A stretch of 64,000 bases of DNA from Endozoicomonas gorgoniicola (GTDB lineage: Bacteria > Pseudomonadota > Gammaproteobacteria > Pseudomonadales > Endozoicomonadaceae), in NCBI RefSeq assembly GCF_025562715.2, contig NZ_JAPFCC010000001.1, positions 5,026,001 through 5,090,000 on the forward strand. The letters are read 5' to 3'. Shown piece by piece: positions 36,542 to 45,642 of this stretch. A program made the translations under genes and the position numbers. Positions within the stretch are counted from its first letter, which is position 1; each line of letters begins with the position of its first letter. The notes below the pieces were generated by a model. That model was not told the origin of the DNA, did not search any database, and worked only from the letters and a program-made list of their open reading frames with translations.

Positions 36542-36883
36542 ATGCAAAACAGCGTGATACACACGATCAAAGATCTGCCGAGACTACTCGCCAAAGGTTT
36601 GATCCGGGTCTATCGCTATTGCATAAGCCCTCTTATGGCAGGGCGTTGTCGATTTTATCCAACCTGTTCCGCTTATGCTCAGGAAGCACTCGACAGCCAT
36701 GGTTTTCTGAAAGGCAGCAAACTCACTATTTTAAGACTGCTGCGTTGCCATCCCTGGCATCCGGGAGGCTTCGATCCGGTGCCGGAACCCTCAGACAGGC
36801 TCAATCGGACAGAATCAGACAATCATTCCCATCAACCAGAATCTGTGGCTCGGACATCATGGATCTGCAAAGAACACTCCTGA
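36542..36883 (+). CDS. yidD: Membrane protein insertion efficiency factor YidD
   Basis: The 113-residue protein has the YidD core: IRVYRYCISPLMAGRCRFYPTCS with conserved Cys pairs, then AQEAL and LLRCHPWHPGGFDPVP. It is anchored at the inner membrane and assists YidC. The C-terminal extension runs 25 bp into the yidC gene. The 159-bp gap after rnpA has no other gene. Confidence 0.94.
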   Translation: MQNSVIHTIKDLPRLLAKGLIRVYRYCISPLMAGRCRFYPTCSAYAQEALDSHGFLKGSKLTILRLLRCHPWHPGGFDPVPEPSDRLNRTESDNHSHQPESVARTSWICKEHS

Positions 36884-38550
36884 TAGGCGCCGTAGCTGTT
36901 GTTGGTGTACTGACACTCCAACAATGGAACGAAGATTACAATCAACCAGCCCGACCAACCGGGGAAGAAGCAATAACAGGCATGTCTAATATCTCTATCG
37001 CACAAAGCGGTTCAGATATGCCGACACTCTCCTCCGATAGCGCAGGTACGGTTACCATTGACGGTAATAGTAATACATCGCCATCCGCTCAACTTGTCAG
37101 CGTAAAGACAAATACCCTGAATGTTCAGATTGATCCCGCCGGTGGCGATATTATCGGTCTGAACCTGCCTCAATACCCTGCCTGGCTACCGGAAGAAGAT
37201 GAGGAGGTTCCTCCCTTTGAACTACTGGTACAGAAATCAGACTGCGTCAGCGGTAGTGTGACCTGCGAATACACTGCGCAGAGCGCACTGGTACGAGCGG
37301 ATGGTCCACAGGCTGACAACCAGCGGCCACTGTACAACGTCAGGCAGAACAGCTTTACCCTGGATGATGGCAAGGATACCGTCGTTGTTGAGCTGACCCG
37401 TTCCACCGATGAGCTGAACCTGACCAAGCGTTATACGTTTGTCCGTGACTCCTACGATATCCGTATGGATTATGTCATTGAGAACAAGGGTGACACCCTA
37501 TGGCAGGATCGCTTTTATGCACAGCTGAAGCGTGATGGCTCTGAAGACCCCAGCACCGCCAACTCCAGCGCACCGATGAACACCTATCAAGGTGCCGCTG
37601 TGCGTTCTGTGGATCAGCCTTACGTTAAACTGCCCTTCAAGGACTTTGCCAAGTCCCGCTTTGAGCAGAATGTTGAAGGCGGCTATGCGGCTATGTTGCA
37701 GTTGTACTTCCTCACGGCGTGGGTGCCGGATCAGGCACAACGTCATACCTACTACACCAACCTGTCCCATGACCAGAAGTATTACTTTGTCGGCTTTATC
37801 GACAACGTCGCTGTTCAGCCGGGCCAGACCGTTACCGTAGGTGCCGACCTTTACGCCGGTCCAAAAGATCAGGATCATCTGGAACAGCTGGCCGATGGAC
37901 TCCAGCTGACCAAAGACTTTGGCTGGTTATGGTTCCTGGCTCAGCCTCTGTTTACCCTGCTGAAATTTATTCATTCCATGGTGGGTAACTGGGGCTGGTC
38001 CATTATTCTGCTGACGGTGTGTGTGAAAGCGATCTTCTATCCGCTGAACGCTACCAGCTTCCGTTCCATGGCGAAAATGCGCAAGCTGGGACCGAAGATG
38101 GCAGATCTGAAAGAGAAGCATGGCGAAGATCGTCAGAAGCTGTCTCAGGCGATGATGGAGCTCTACAAGAAGGAGAAGGTCAACCCAATGGGTGGCTGTC
38201 TGCCAATTCTTGTTCAGATGCCTGTCTTTATCGCCCTGTACTGGGTACTGCAGGAGTCTATTGAGCTGCGTCAGGCTCCGTGGCTGGGCTGGATACATGA
38301 CTTGTCCCAGATGGACCCATACTTCATCCTACCGCTGATCATGGGTGGTTCCATGTTCGCTCAGCAGCTGCTGAATCCAACTCCGCCAGACCCTGTTCAG
38401 GCGAAAGTGATGAAGCTGATGCCGGTTATCTTCACTGTGTTCTTCCTGTGGTTCCCGGCCGGTCTGGTACTGTACTGGATAACCAACAATACACTGTCGA
38501 TTATTCAACAGTTCATCATTACCAGGAAGATTGAGAAAGAAAGTACTTAA
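36859..38550 (+). CDS. yidC: Membrane protein insertase YidC
   Basis: The 563-residue inner-membrane insertase has the N-terminal anchor MDLQRTLLIGAVAVVGVLTL, a large periplasmic beta-rich domain (about 60-330) and the five-helix insertase core (about 345-545), with GWSIILLTVCVKAIFYPL, MGGCLPILVQMPVFIALY and WFPAGLVLYWITNN. ATG 36859 fits the family start; the longer upstream open frame is the yidD region read out of frame. A terminator follows. Confidence 0.97.
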   Translation: MDLQRTLLIGAVAVVGVLTLQQWNEDYNQPARPTGEEAITGMSNISIAQSGSDMPTLSSDSAGTVTIDGNSNTSPSAQLVSVKTNTLNVQIDPAGGDIIGLNLPQYPAWLPEEDEEVPPFELLVQKSDCVSGSVTCEYTAQSALVRADGPQADNQRPLYNVRQNSFTLDDGKDTVVVELTRSTDELNLTKRYTFVRDSYDIRMDYVIENKGDTLWQDRFYAQLKRDGSEDPSTANSSAPMNTYQGAAVRSVDQPYVKLPFKDFAKSRFEQNVEGGYAAMLQLYFLTAWVPDQAQRHTYYTNLSHDQKYYFVGFIDNVAVQPGQTVTVGADLYAGPKDQDHLEQLADGLQLTKDFGWLWFLAQPLFTLLKFIHSMVGNWGWSIILLTVCVKAIFYPLNATSFRSMAKMRKLGPKMADLKEKHGEDRQKLSQAMMELYKKEKVNPMGGCLPILVQMPVFIALYWVLQESIELRQAPWLGWIHDLSQMDPYFILPLIMGGSMFAQQLLNPTPPDPVQAKVMKLMPVIFTVFFLWFPAGLVLYWITNNTLSIIQQFIITRKIEKEST

Positions 38551-38573
38551 CGTTCTTTTGCCAATGCTTCAAA

Positions 38574-38612
38574 AAAACGACCCGGCGGCTTTGCTTCCGG
38601 GTCGTTTTTTTT
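38574..38612 (+). terminator. Rho-independent terminator after yidC
   Basis: AAACGACCCGG pairs with CCGGGTCGTTT, followed by a run of T. The stem is GC-rich and lies 25 bp after the yidC stop, so mnmE probably has its own promoter. Confidence 0.9.
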
Positions 38613-38667
38613 ATTCGTTACAGCCGCTAAACTACGCTTCATTTTCTATCTACGACGTAACCGATAC

Positions 38668-40044
38668 ATGTCCGATCTCAGTTCTATCCATAACGACACC
38701 ATTGCTGCACAGGCTACCGCACCGGGACGCGGTGGGGTGGGCATAATCAGGGTTTCCGGGCCTGATGCTCTGAAAGTGGCACGAGAGGTGCTGAAGATCG
38801 AGCCTAAGCCACGTTTTGCCCGTTATGGTCCGTTCCATGATCAGAATGATGAAGTGCTGGATCAGGGGATAGCACTGTTTTTCCCGAACCCGAACTCTTT
38901 TACCGGAGAAGACGTTCTTGAACTACAGGGGCATGGCGGGCCTGTTATTCTGGATCTTCTGTTGCGGCGGATTCTTGATCTGGGTGTCAGGCAGGCCAAT
39001 CCGGGCGAGTTTTCGGAACGGGCTTTTCTAAACGACAAGATGGATCTTGCCCAGGCTGAAGCCATTGCTGACCTGATTGATTCAAGCTCTGAGCAGGCAG
39101 CCCGTTCCGCCCTGCGTTCCATGCAGGGGGCATTTTCCAGACGGGTTAACACGCTGGTTGAGTCGCTGATTCAGCTTCGGATCTATGTGGAAGCGGCGAT
39201 TGACTTTCCGGAAGAGGAAATTGACTTTCTGGCCGATGGCAAAGTCAGCAATGACCTGAACCTTATCATTGGTAATCTGGCTGAAGTAGTTCGTGAGGCC
39301 GGGCAGGGGGCTATCCAGCGGGAAGGGATGACCGTTGTTATTGCCGGTCGCCCCAATGCCGGTAAATCCAGTCTGCTGAATGTCCTGGCCGGACGTGAAA
39401 CGGCTATTGTTACTGACATTGCCGGAACCACTCGCGATGTATTGCGTGAACATATTCACATCGACGGCATGCCATTGCATGTTATTGATACGGCAGGCCT
39501 GCGCGAAACAGACGACAAGGTTGAACAGATTGGTGTGGAGCGTGCGTTTCAGGAAATTGAAGACGCTGATCGTGTATTACTGATGGTGGACAGCACCGGG
39601 ACGGACGCCATGAATCCTCACGATATCTGGCCAGAGTTTGTTGACCGTCTGCCATCGAAAGATAAATTAACCGTTATACGTAACAAAATAGACCTGACCG
39701 GTGAACAGGCGGGCATAGAAGACGCTGACGGCGTTCCTGTCGTCAGGGTGTGTGCGATGAGGGAACATGGACTGGATGCGCTCAGAGAGCATTTAAAAGC
39801 CTGTATGGGCTATGAAGGAGCTATGGAAGGTGGTTTCTCTGCCCGTCGTCGTCATCTGGATGCCTTGCGCCGTGCCGGTGAGTTTCTGGATAACGGTCGT
39901 TTACAGCTTGAACATATGGGCGCAGGCGAGCTGTTGGCAGAAGACCTGCGACACGCTCAGAAAGCGCTAGGGGAAATTACCGGACAGCTCACCAGTGATG
40001 ATTTGCTGGGTAGGATTTTCTCATCGTTCTGTATTGGAAAATAA
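38668..40044 (+). CDS. mnmE: tRNA modification GTPase MnmE
   Basis: With MnmG, adds the carboxymethylaminomethyl group to wobble uridine of certain tRNAs. The 458-residue protein has the N-terminal folate-binding domain (DTIAAQATAPGRGGVGIIRV), the helical domain and an inserted G domain (GRPNAGKSSLLN near residue 229, DIAGTTRD, DTAGLRE, NKID). It ends with the invariant FCIGK whose Cys is catalytically important. mnmG lies 2.6 kb downstream, separated by accessory genes. Confidence 0.98.
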   Translation: MSDLSSIHNDTIAAQATAPGRGGVGIIRVSGPDALKVAREVLKIEPKPRFARYGPFHDQNDEVLDQGIALFFPNPNSFTGEDVLELQGHGGPVILDLLLRRILDLGVRQANPGEFSERAFLNDKMDLAQAEAIADLIDSSSEQAARSALRSMQGAFSRRVNTLVESLIQLRIYVEAAIDFPEEEIDFLADGKVSNDLNLIIGNLAEVVREAGQGAIQREGMTVVIAGRPNAGKSSLLNVLAGRETAIVTDIAGTTRDVLREHIHIDGMPLHVIDTAGLRETDDKVEQIGVERAFQEIEDADRVLLMVDSTGTDAMNPHDIWPEFVDRLPSKDKLTVIRNKIDLTGEQAGIEDADGVPVVRVCAMREHGLDALREHLKACMGYEGAMEGGFSARRRHLDALRRAGEFLDNGRLQLEHMGAGELLAEDLRHAQKALGEITGQLTSDDLLGRIFSSFCIGK

Positions 40045-40062
40045 ACAATTAAGAGCGGTGCA

Positions 40063-40701
40063 TCATAAGTTGAGATGCATCGCTCCATAGACGCCCCTAA
40101 TGATCATCTGCACGCCCATAACGGCCAGTACCAGTCCCATCATACGACTAATGACCTTTATAGCACTCTCACCAATAAAACTCAGGAAGCGTTCACCGGA
40201 AACAAAGAAGAAGTAGTTGATGGCATTCAGTATTGCCATTGAAATTATGCAGAATATGGCCTCAGAAAAGCCTTTGTCACTCACATAGCTCATTGTCGAG
40301 GCAATAATACCGGGGCCTGCCAGAATGGGTATCGCCAGTGGGCAGACGGAAATACTCAACTCCGCTTCAAGGCTTTTTGCGTTGTCTTCCTGAGTGGGTG
40401 TATGCACTTCGGAGGAGTCTCCGTTCAGCATGTCCCTGCCAATCAGGAAAATTAGAATACCGCCAGCTATTCGAAAAGCGGGTATGGTTATCCCGAATGC
40501 ATCAAAGATGACTCTTCCCATCAGGCAAAAGCTTGAAACAATGAAAAAAGAAATTATGTTTGAGCGTAAAGCGATGGTGCGTTTTTCGTCGGATTTCATG
40601 CCTTCAGTGAGGCTGATAAATACCGGTGCGTTGGCAGCGGGATTCATCATGGCAAAGAGGGCAATGAATACAGTGATTCCGGATGTAATGAGTTCGACCA
40701 T
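40063..40701 (-). CDS. MarC-family inner-membrane protein
   Basis: The 212-residue protein has six predicted membrane helices and MarC/UPF0056 signatures: FIALFAMMNPAANAPVFISL at the start, RIAGGILIFLIGRDML and the CPLAIPILAGPGIIASTM segment. ATG 40701 (MVELITSG) gives the normal family N-terminus; 21 upstream in-frame codons look unrelated. The function of MarC proteins is not established. It converges on mnmE, 18 bp away. Confidence 0.88.
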   Translation of the reverse strand: MVELITSGITVFIALFAMMNPAANAPVFISLTEGMKSDEKRTIALRSNIISFFIVSSFCLMGRVIFDAFGITIPAFRIAGGILIFLIGRDMLNGDSSEVHTPTQEDNAKSLEAELSISVCPLAIPILAGPGIIASTMSYVSDKGFSEAIFCIISMAILNAINYFFFVSGERFLSFIGESAIKVISRMMGLVLAVMGVQMIIRGVYGAMHLNL

Positions 40702-40742
40702 AGTCTTAACAACAGGAGTCTTCAACAGTAGAAAGCGTAAGC

Positions 40743-41219
40743 CTAGCTCAATCGAGCTGACCATTTAGCTGGCAGTAACTCAGTATTATCCACAACAAAC
40801 AGTTTATCGTTCAGAGCCACTTCAGTACGCAGGCTTCGTCCCATAAACTGTTGATGTCGTATAGTTGCAGGGTCAGTCGGGCTGCTGCATGAGTTGCTAT
40901 ATAAGTTGCTATATAAGTTGCTATATAAGTTGCTACATGAATTGTCACAAAGGCACTTTTCCACAGTCAGCATCTGCGGTCGAATAAATAATTCCACAGC
41001 CGTTCCAGGCTGTGTACAAACCTTTGTGGAAGACTCTACAACCCCGACCGGAGTAGTGATCTGATGGCTGTTAATAACTTTACCCTGTAATAAGTTACCC
41101 GCCCCCATAAACCCGGCAACAAAGCGGCAGGAAGGCTGGTTATACACATCGAAGGATCGTCCCCGTTGCAGAATTTTTCCTTCGTGCATAACGGCGACTG
41201 AATCGGCAAATACAAGCAG
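40743..41219 (-). pseudogene. 3' remnant of an iron-type ABC transporter ATP-binding protein
   Basis: The frame reads LLVFADSVAVMHEGKILQRG then YNQPSCRFVAGFMGAGNLLQ, the end of an ABC ATPase domain followed by a TOBE-like domain (about 95 residues), as in FbpC/PotA-type proteins. The Walker A, Q-loop, signature and Walker B parts are missing: a stop (41220-41222) and unrelated sequence precede it. A 12-bp tandem repeat has expanded inside the TOBE part. It is a decayed gene, unlikely to encode a working ATPase. Confidence 0.8.
40881..40940. repeat. 12-bp tandem repeat inside the ABC remnant
   Basis: GTTGCTATATAA is repeated three times exactly (40893-40928), flanked by two degenerate units. 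On the minus strand it keeps the frame and encodes a repeated Asn-Leu-Tyr-Ser. Confidence 0.9.
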
Positions 41220-41850
41220 TTAGCAGAAGAGATTTAGCAGTTTCATTGCTGTTATTTTTTTAGTTATTCTAAATATGAATGATTTTCATTTGCGTATTGT
41301 AGATAGTTCGGCTTCATTGACCAGATAAATTTGTACGAATGTTCACTCTCTACCTGAACCTTATGGAGTCTAGCCTGTGCACTTATACCTACCCGGTCGG
41401 TGTGAGCTTTCTATCTGACTTGGCAGGTTGGTTGTGGACTGATTAGGAGGTTGATCACAAAACTATTCACAGGGTAGGAGTCATTACCAAGGATATTTAT
41501 CACTTGTCTGGGCTGTTTTATATGGATAAAAAGCATTGTTTCCTACAGGAAAATAACAGGTTAATAGCAGGAATCTCACAAGAGACTGACAGGGTTATTC
41601 AATTTGTAATCCACTGCTATTAAAGGCTTTAAGTGAGTTATCCACAGAAGGTACTCACACCATTTATGTTTAACAACAAGAGCCGAATATTGACCCTCAT
41701 CTACACCGCCGACCTATTGTTATAAGCTCGTAACAAACCCCATAAACTCATTATCTGCCTGAATAACTATCCTGATTGAGTAACGGTCTGATAGTGGCAC
41801 TCTCATCGGAAAGCGAGCGCTTCATAACGGACGAATAAGGTGGGCAGATA
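41220..41850. other. Non-coding gap with Fur-like palindrome and DnaA box
   Basis: No gene is visible in 631 bp. An inverted repeat AATGATTTTCATT (41278-41290) resembles half of a Fur box and sits just past the broken end of the ABC remnant. A perfect DnaA box TTATCCACA lies at 41638-41646. The last 60 bases must contain the ribosome-binding site and perhaps the promoter of the next gene. Confidence 0.5.
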
Positions 41851-42372
41851 ATGGGAAAACTATACGACTACCAAACGGCAGATCAGGTTGTATTTGCACC
41901 AGACGGCAGTCCTGTTGAGGGAGCTTGTGCTGGAGCTGTATGTTTATGGCTGCTGCAGCGCTTTCTCGGACAACCACTGATGATTCCGCCCGACCTGGCA
42001 ACAGCTACAGCGCTGCAGCAAGCCTATTTAAACACGGGGCCACTGATGCTGGAGGAGCAAAGAAATGCTTTGGTGTATATCGGCTATAAACTTCATGCCA
42101 TAGGCTTGCATACAGTTGAAGAGTTCGGTACCAAAGACGTTGTTGCTTTGATTTATCTCATATTTCTCCAGCCTGGTCTCTATTACCTGTCTGTGACCGT
42201 TTCCGGAGGAGGTCTGCACGCTGTCGGGATGCAAGTCCTTGAAAGAGGCAGGTGTTACCTGTTCGACCCTGATGATGGGCTTAGCGAGCTCTCTTTTGCC
42301 GAAGTTGTTGACTATTTTATTCTTGAGTGCGATGAGGATGAGGGCATGTTTTCAGCCATTAAAGTATCCTGA
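41851..42372 (+). CDS. Small candidate YopT/C58-like cysteine peptidase
   Basis: The 173-residue protein has three segments in the order and context of the YopT (peptidase family C58) catalytic triad: Cys26 in EGACAGAVCLWLL, His123 in GGGLHAVGMQV and Asp139 in YLFDPDDGLSEL. YopT-type effectors cleave lipidated Rho GTPases or other host proteins. It lacks a signal peptide and the long N-terminal secretion domain of YopT, so it is either a minimal domain or a relative with another role. The start ATG follows AAGGTGG at a normal distance. Assignment is from motif pattern only. Confidence 0.55.
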   Translation: MGKLYDYQTADQVVFAPDGSPVEGACAGAVCLWLLQRFLGQPLMIPPDLATATALQQAYLNTGPLMLEEQRNALVYIGYKLHAIGLHTVEEFGTKDVVALIYLIFLQPGLYYLSVTVSGGGLHAVGMQVLERGRCYLFDPDDGLSELSFAEVVDYFILECDEDEGMFSAIKVS

Positions 42373-42383
42373 CTATCCAGACC

Positions 42384-42420
42384 CGCTACGATGACTCGCT
42401 ACGATGACTCGCTACGATGA
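42384..42420 (+). repeat. 13-bp direct repeat, nearly three units
   Basis: CGCTACGATGACT occurs at 42384-42396 and 42397-42409, followed by a third partial unit (to 42420). It lies just after the stop of the candidate peptidase. The rest of the gap to mnmG (42421-42677) shows no gene. Confidence 0.85.
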
Positions 42421-42677
42421 GAAGTTACGTGCGGCACTTGTATAGCTGGATAGCCATCGCGGATTTCTTCGGGCTTTACGACTGAAAGAGACAATGGCTT
42501 GTGAGTAAGCTCTTACCAGTCATCTCTTTTTGCTTTTATTGGAAGATTTATTGAAAGAGATGTACTGCTTTTCCTTTCCAACGTAAACCGTGGCCAGAGG
42601 CATGTTGTTGGAAAGTGGCTGATGTATACTTAGCCGTTTTTTCCAGTTTCCAGACAAATGAAGCAGGTGACCTGACC

Positions 42678-44558
42678 TTGGCAGTGGATTTTCCAACTCG
42701 GTTTGATGTGATTGTGATCGGTGGCGGCCATGCCGGTACCGAGGCAGCGCTCGCTTCAGCACGTATGGGTGTTAAAACCCTGCTGCTGACCCATAACATC
42801 GAAACTCTGGGCATGATGTCCTGTAACCCCGCGATTGGCGGCATTGGCAAAAGCCATCTGGTGAAGGAAGTGGATGCCCTGGGTGGCGCCATGGCGCTGG
42901 CAACTGATCTGGGTGGTATCCAGTTCAGAGTTCTGAATGCCCGCAAGGGGCCGGCGGTACGGGCAACCCGCGCTCAGGCGGATCGCGCCCTTTACCGGCA
43001 GGCCATTCGTACCATTCTGGAGAATCAGGAAAACCTGTGGATATTTCAGCAGCAGGCTGACGACCTGGTAATGAATCAGGATAAGGTGGCGGGCGTTGTG
43101 ACCAACATGGGGGTGCGCTTCCTGGCCGATAATGTGGTTCTGACGGCTGGTACTTTCCTTGGGGGACGTATCCATATTGGTCTGGAAAACCAGAGCGGTG
43201 GCCGTGCGGGAGATCCTCCGTCCATCGCCCTTGCGGATCGCCTGCGCGAGCTGAACCTGCGGGTTGAACGTCTGAAAACAGGCACTCCGGCTCGTATTGA
43301 TGCCCGCAGTGTGGACTTTTCAGTGATGCAGGAACAGCCGGGTGATACGCCAACGCCGGTTATGTCTTATATGGGCTCTGTGGAGCAACATCCGCAGCAG
43401 GTGTCCTGTTTTATTACCCATACCAATGAACGTACTCACGACCTGATTCGTGGAGGCCTGGACCGGTCGCCCATGTTTACCGGCGTGATCGAAGGTGTGG
43501 GGCCTCGCTACTGCCCCTCCATTGAGGACAAGATCACCCGCTTTGCTGACAAGAATTCCCATCAGGTATTTCTTGAGCCGGAAGGGTTATCCACACATGA
43601 ACTGTATCCAAACGGGATATCCACAAGTTTGCCATTCGATGTTCAGATAGATTTTATCCGTTCCATCCGTGGTCTGGAGAATGCGCATATTACCCGTCCG
43701 GGTTACGCCATCGAATACGATTACTTTGATCCCCGTGACCTGAAGTACTCTCTTGAAACCAAAGCCATTGACGGCTTGTTCTTTGCGGGTCAGATCAATG
43801 GTACGACGGGCTATGAAGAGGCGGCAGCACAGGGCTTGCTGGCGGGTATGAACGCTGCTTTGCGCGCCAGAGACCAGGAGAGCTGGTGTCCTCGTCGTGA
43901 TGAAGCTTACATTGGCGTACTGGTTGACGACCTGATTACCAACGGTACCAGCGAACCGTACCGTATGTTTACCAGCCGGGCGGAATACCGTTTGATTCTA
44001 CGTGAAGATAACGCCGACCTGCGTCTGACAGAAAAAGGTCGTGAGCTGGGTCTTGTGGATCACCGTCGCTGGGCTTCTTTTGTGGATAAAAAAGAGCGCA
44101 TGGAGAAGGAAAGTGAGCGTCTGCGCACCACTTATATACAACCGCAGAGCGAAGCTTCAGCAAAGATTGAAGGCAAGCTGTCTAACCCTCTGACCCGGGA
44201 ATACAGCCTGCAGGAGCTGCTGCGCCGCCCTGAACTGACCTATGATGATGTCGCCGATCTGTCGGGTGAGTCAGAAAGTAATCCACAGGTAAGAGAACAG
44301 GTTGAGATTGCTACGAAGTACGAAGGCTATATCAATCGCCAGACCGAAGAGATTGAACGTCTGCGTCGTTATGAGAATACTGCGATCCCTGCTGGTCTCG
44401 ATTACGATGGCATTGAAGGACTTTCCAATGAAATTAAGCAGAAGCTGAAAGAGAATCAGCCAGAAACCCTTGGTCGGGCTTCCCGAATTCAGGGTATGAC
44501 ACCAGCGGCTGTATCACTGCTTCTTATTCATCTGAAAAAACGTTCGATCGCTGCCTGA
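42678..44558 (+). CDS. mnmG: tRNA uridine-5-carboxymethylaminomethyl modification enzyme MnmG
   Basis: FAD- and NADH-dependent partner of MnmE. The protein has the FAD motif FDVIVIGGGHAGTEAALASA at its N-terminus, the SCNPAIGGIGKSHLVKEVDA signature, a C-terminal FAD region (GLFFAGQINGTTGYEEAA) and the GidA-associated helical domain. No ATG fits the family start. TTG 42678, with AGGTGA 7 bp upstream, gives 626 residues and the expected N-terminus; a GTG at 42615 would add 21 atypical residues. Confidence 0.97.
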   Translation: MAVDFPTRFDVIVIGGGHAGTEAALASARMGVKTLLLTHNIETLGMMSCNPAIGGIGKSHLVKEVDALGGAMALATDLGGIQFRVLNARKGPAVRATRAQADRALYRQAIRTILENQENLWIFQQQADDLVMNQDKVAGVVTNMGVRFLADNVVLTAGTFLGGRIHIGLENQSGGRAGDPPSIALADRLRELNLRVERLKTGTPARIDARSVDFSVMQEQPGDTPTPVMSYMGSVEQHPQQVSCFITHTNERTHDLIRGGLDRSPMFTGVIEGVGPRYCPSIEDKITRFADKNSHQVFLEPEGLSTHELYPNGISTSLPFDVQIDFIRSIRGLENAHITRPGYAIEYDYFDPRDLKYSLETKAIDGLFFAGQINGTTGYEEAAAQGLLAGMNAALRARDQESWCPRRDEAYIGVLVDDLITNGTSEPYRMFTSRAEYRLILREDNADLRLTEKGRELGLVDHRRWASFVDKKERMEKESERLRTTYIQPQSEASAKIEGKLSNPLTREYSLQELLRRPELTYDDVADLSGESESNPQVREQVEIATKYEGYINRQTEEIERLRRYENTAIPAGLDYDGIEGLSNEIKQKLKENQPETLGRASRIQGMTPAAVSLLLIHLKKRSIAA

Positions 44559-44611
44559 AAAGCAGGTTGAGAGATAAACGGGTAACTAATGAAAGGTCGT
44601 GAAAATAGCTT

Positions 44612-44646
44612 AAACCCTTGTTAGCATTGGCTTTCAAGGGTTTTTT
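44612..44646 (+). terminator. Rho-independent terminator after mnmG
   Basis: AAACCCTTG pairs with CAAGGGTTT, followed by further T residues. It ends the mnmG transcript and separates it from the methyltransferase gene. Confidence 0.8.
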
Positions 44647-44766
44647 ATTGTTAAAAATAAAAGTTAATTACCCATTTTAATTAAACTAGAATAGTGTTTT
44701 TATGTACTAAAGCTAATTTCAAGAATTTTTCTTTTCTATTTATCTGGTATTTAACGGGTAATAAAT

Positions 44767-45642
44767 ATGATTGAGCAAATTGAACAAGAGGTTGAAAAAC
44801 ACTACGGCGACCGCTCCGTTGATCTTGAAGAAAAAATTATTCAGGCACTACGGAAAGAGGGTAAAGATATCAACAATCTGGTGTGGACTGATCTGAACGG
44901 ACTGGATGAATTTCATTTGCGTAAGCGGGAAGCCACAGTGGAAATGGCTTCGCTTCTGAATTTACAGCCTGAGACCAGGGTTCTTGATGCAGGTTCAGGT
45001 CTGGGTGGTCCATCAAGGTATCTGGCGTCAGAATACGGTTGTCATATCAATGGCATTGATTTGTCAGGGGTGTTTTGTGATGTTGCCAGATCGTTTGCCA
45101 GACGCTTCGGCTTTGAGGACCGGCTCAGTTATCAACAGGGTAGCGTTCTTGACCTTCCTTTTGCAGACGACAGTTTTGATGTGACCTGGACCCAGCACGT
45201 ATCAATGAACATTGAAAATAAAGCAGGTTTCTTTACTGAGCTGGCGCGGGTACTGAAGCCGGATGGGATGCTGGCCTGTTACGACATTATTGCCGGTTCT
45301 GGTGAACCCATCGACTTTCCTGTTCCCTGGGCGAAGACACAAAACATCAGTTTCCTTGCCAGTGCCGAAGAACAGAAGCAAGCGATCACTCACTCCGGGC
45401 TGGATATTCTATCGTGGGATGACAAAAGTCAGGAAGCATTAGTGTGGCTGGAAACCGCTCAGGAAAAATTCAGGGCTGGACTCATAGCTGGAGAGCCGCG
45501 CCCACTGGGCAGTAAGCTTTTTCTGGGGGAAATGTTCAGTGAAGTGATGTCAAATCAGGTGAGAAACTTTCAGTCGGGTCGCACAAGGGTGGTTCAGATT
45601 ATTGGCAGAAAAACAGTCAAGCCTGACCTGGTAATTAATTAA
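44767..45642 (+). CDS. SAM-dependent methyltransferase (class I, small-molecule type)
   Basis: The 291-residue protein has a helical N-terminal part and a Rossmann methyltransferase core: motif I VLDAGSGLGGPSRYLA (about 74-89), the acidic motif II INGIDLSG, and FDVTWTQHVSMNIENK. Motif I with GPSRYLA is typical of enzymes methylating amines or lipids (sarcosine/dimethylglycine, phosphoethanolamine or sterol-type). The substrate cannot be told from sequence alone. The gene end overlaps the end of the convergent hydrolase gene by 4 bp, and the region before it is AT-rich. Confidence 0.82.
   Translation: MIEQIEQEVEKHYGDRSVDLEEKIIQALRKEGKDINNLVWTDLNGLDEFHLRKREATVEMASLLNLQPETRVLDAGSGLGGPSRYLASEYGCHINGIDLSGVFCDVARSFARRFGFEDRLSYQQGSVLDLPFADDSFDVTWTQHVSMNIENKAGFFTELARVLKPDGMLACYDIIAGSGEPIDFPVPWAKTQNISFLASAEEQKQAITHSGLDILSWDDKSQEALVWLETAQEKFRAGLIAGEPRPLGSKLFLGEMFSEVMSNQVRNFQSGRTRVVQIIGRKTVKPDLVIN

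Noticed and set aside
40881..40940. Tandem repeat considered as a CRISPR array
   Set aside because: Units are 12 bp with no spacers; it is a simple in-frame tandem repeat.
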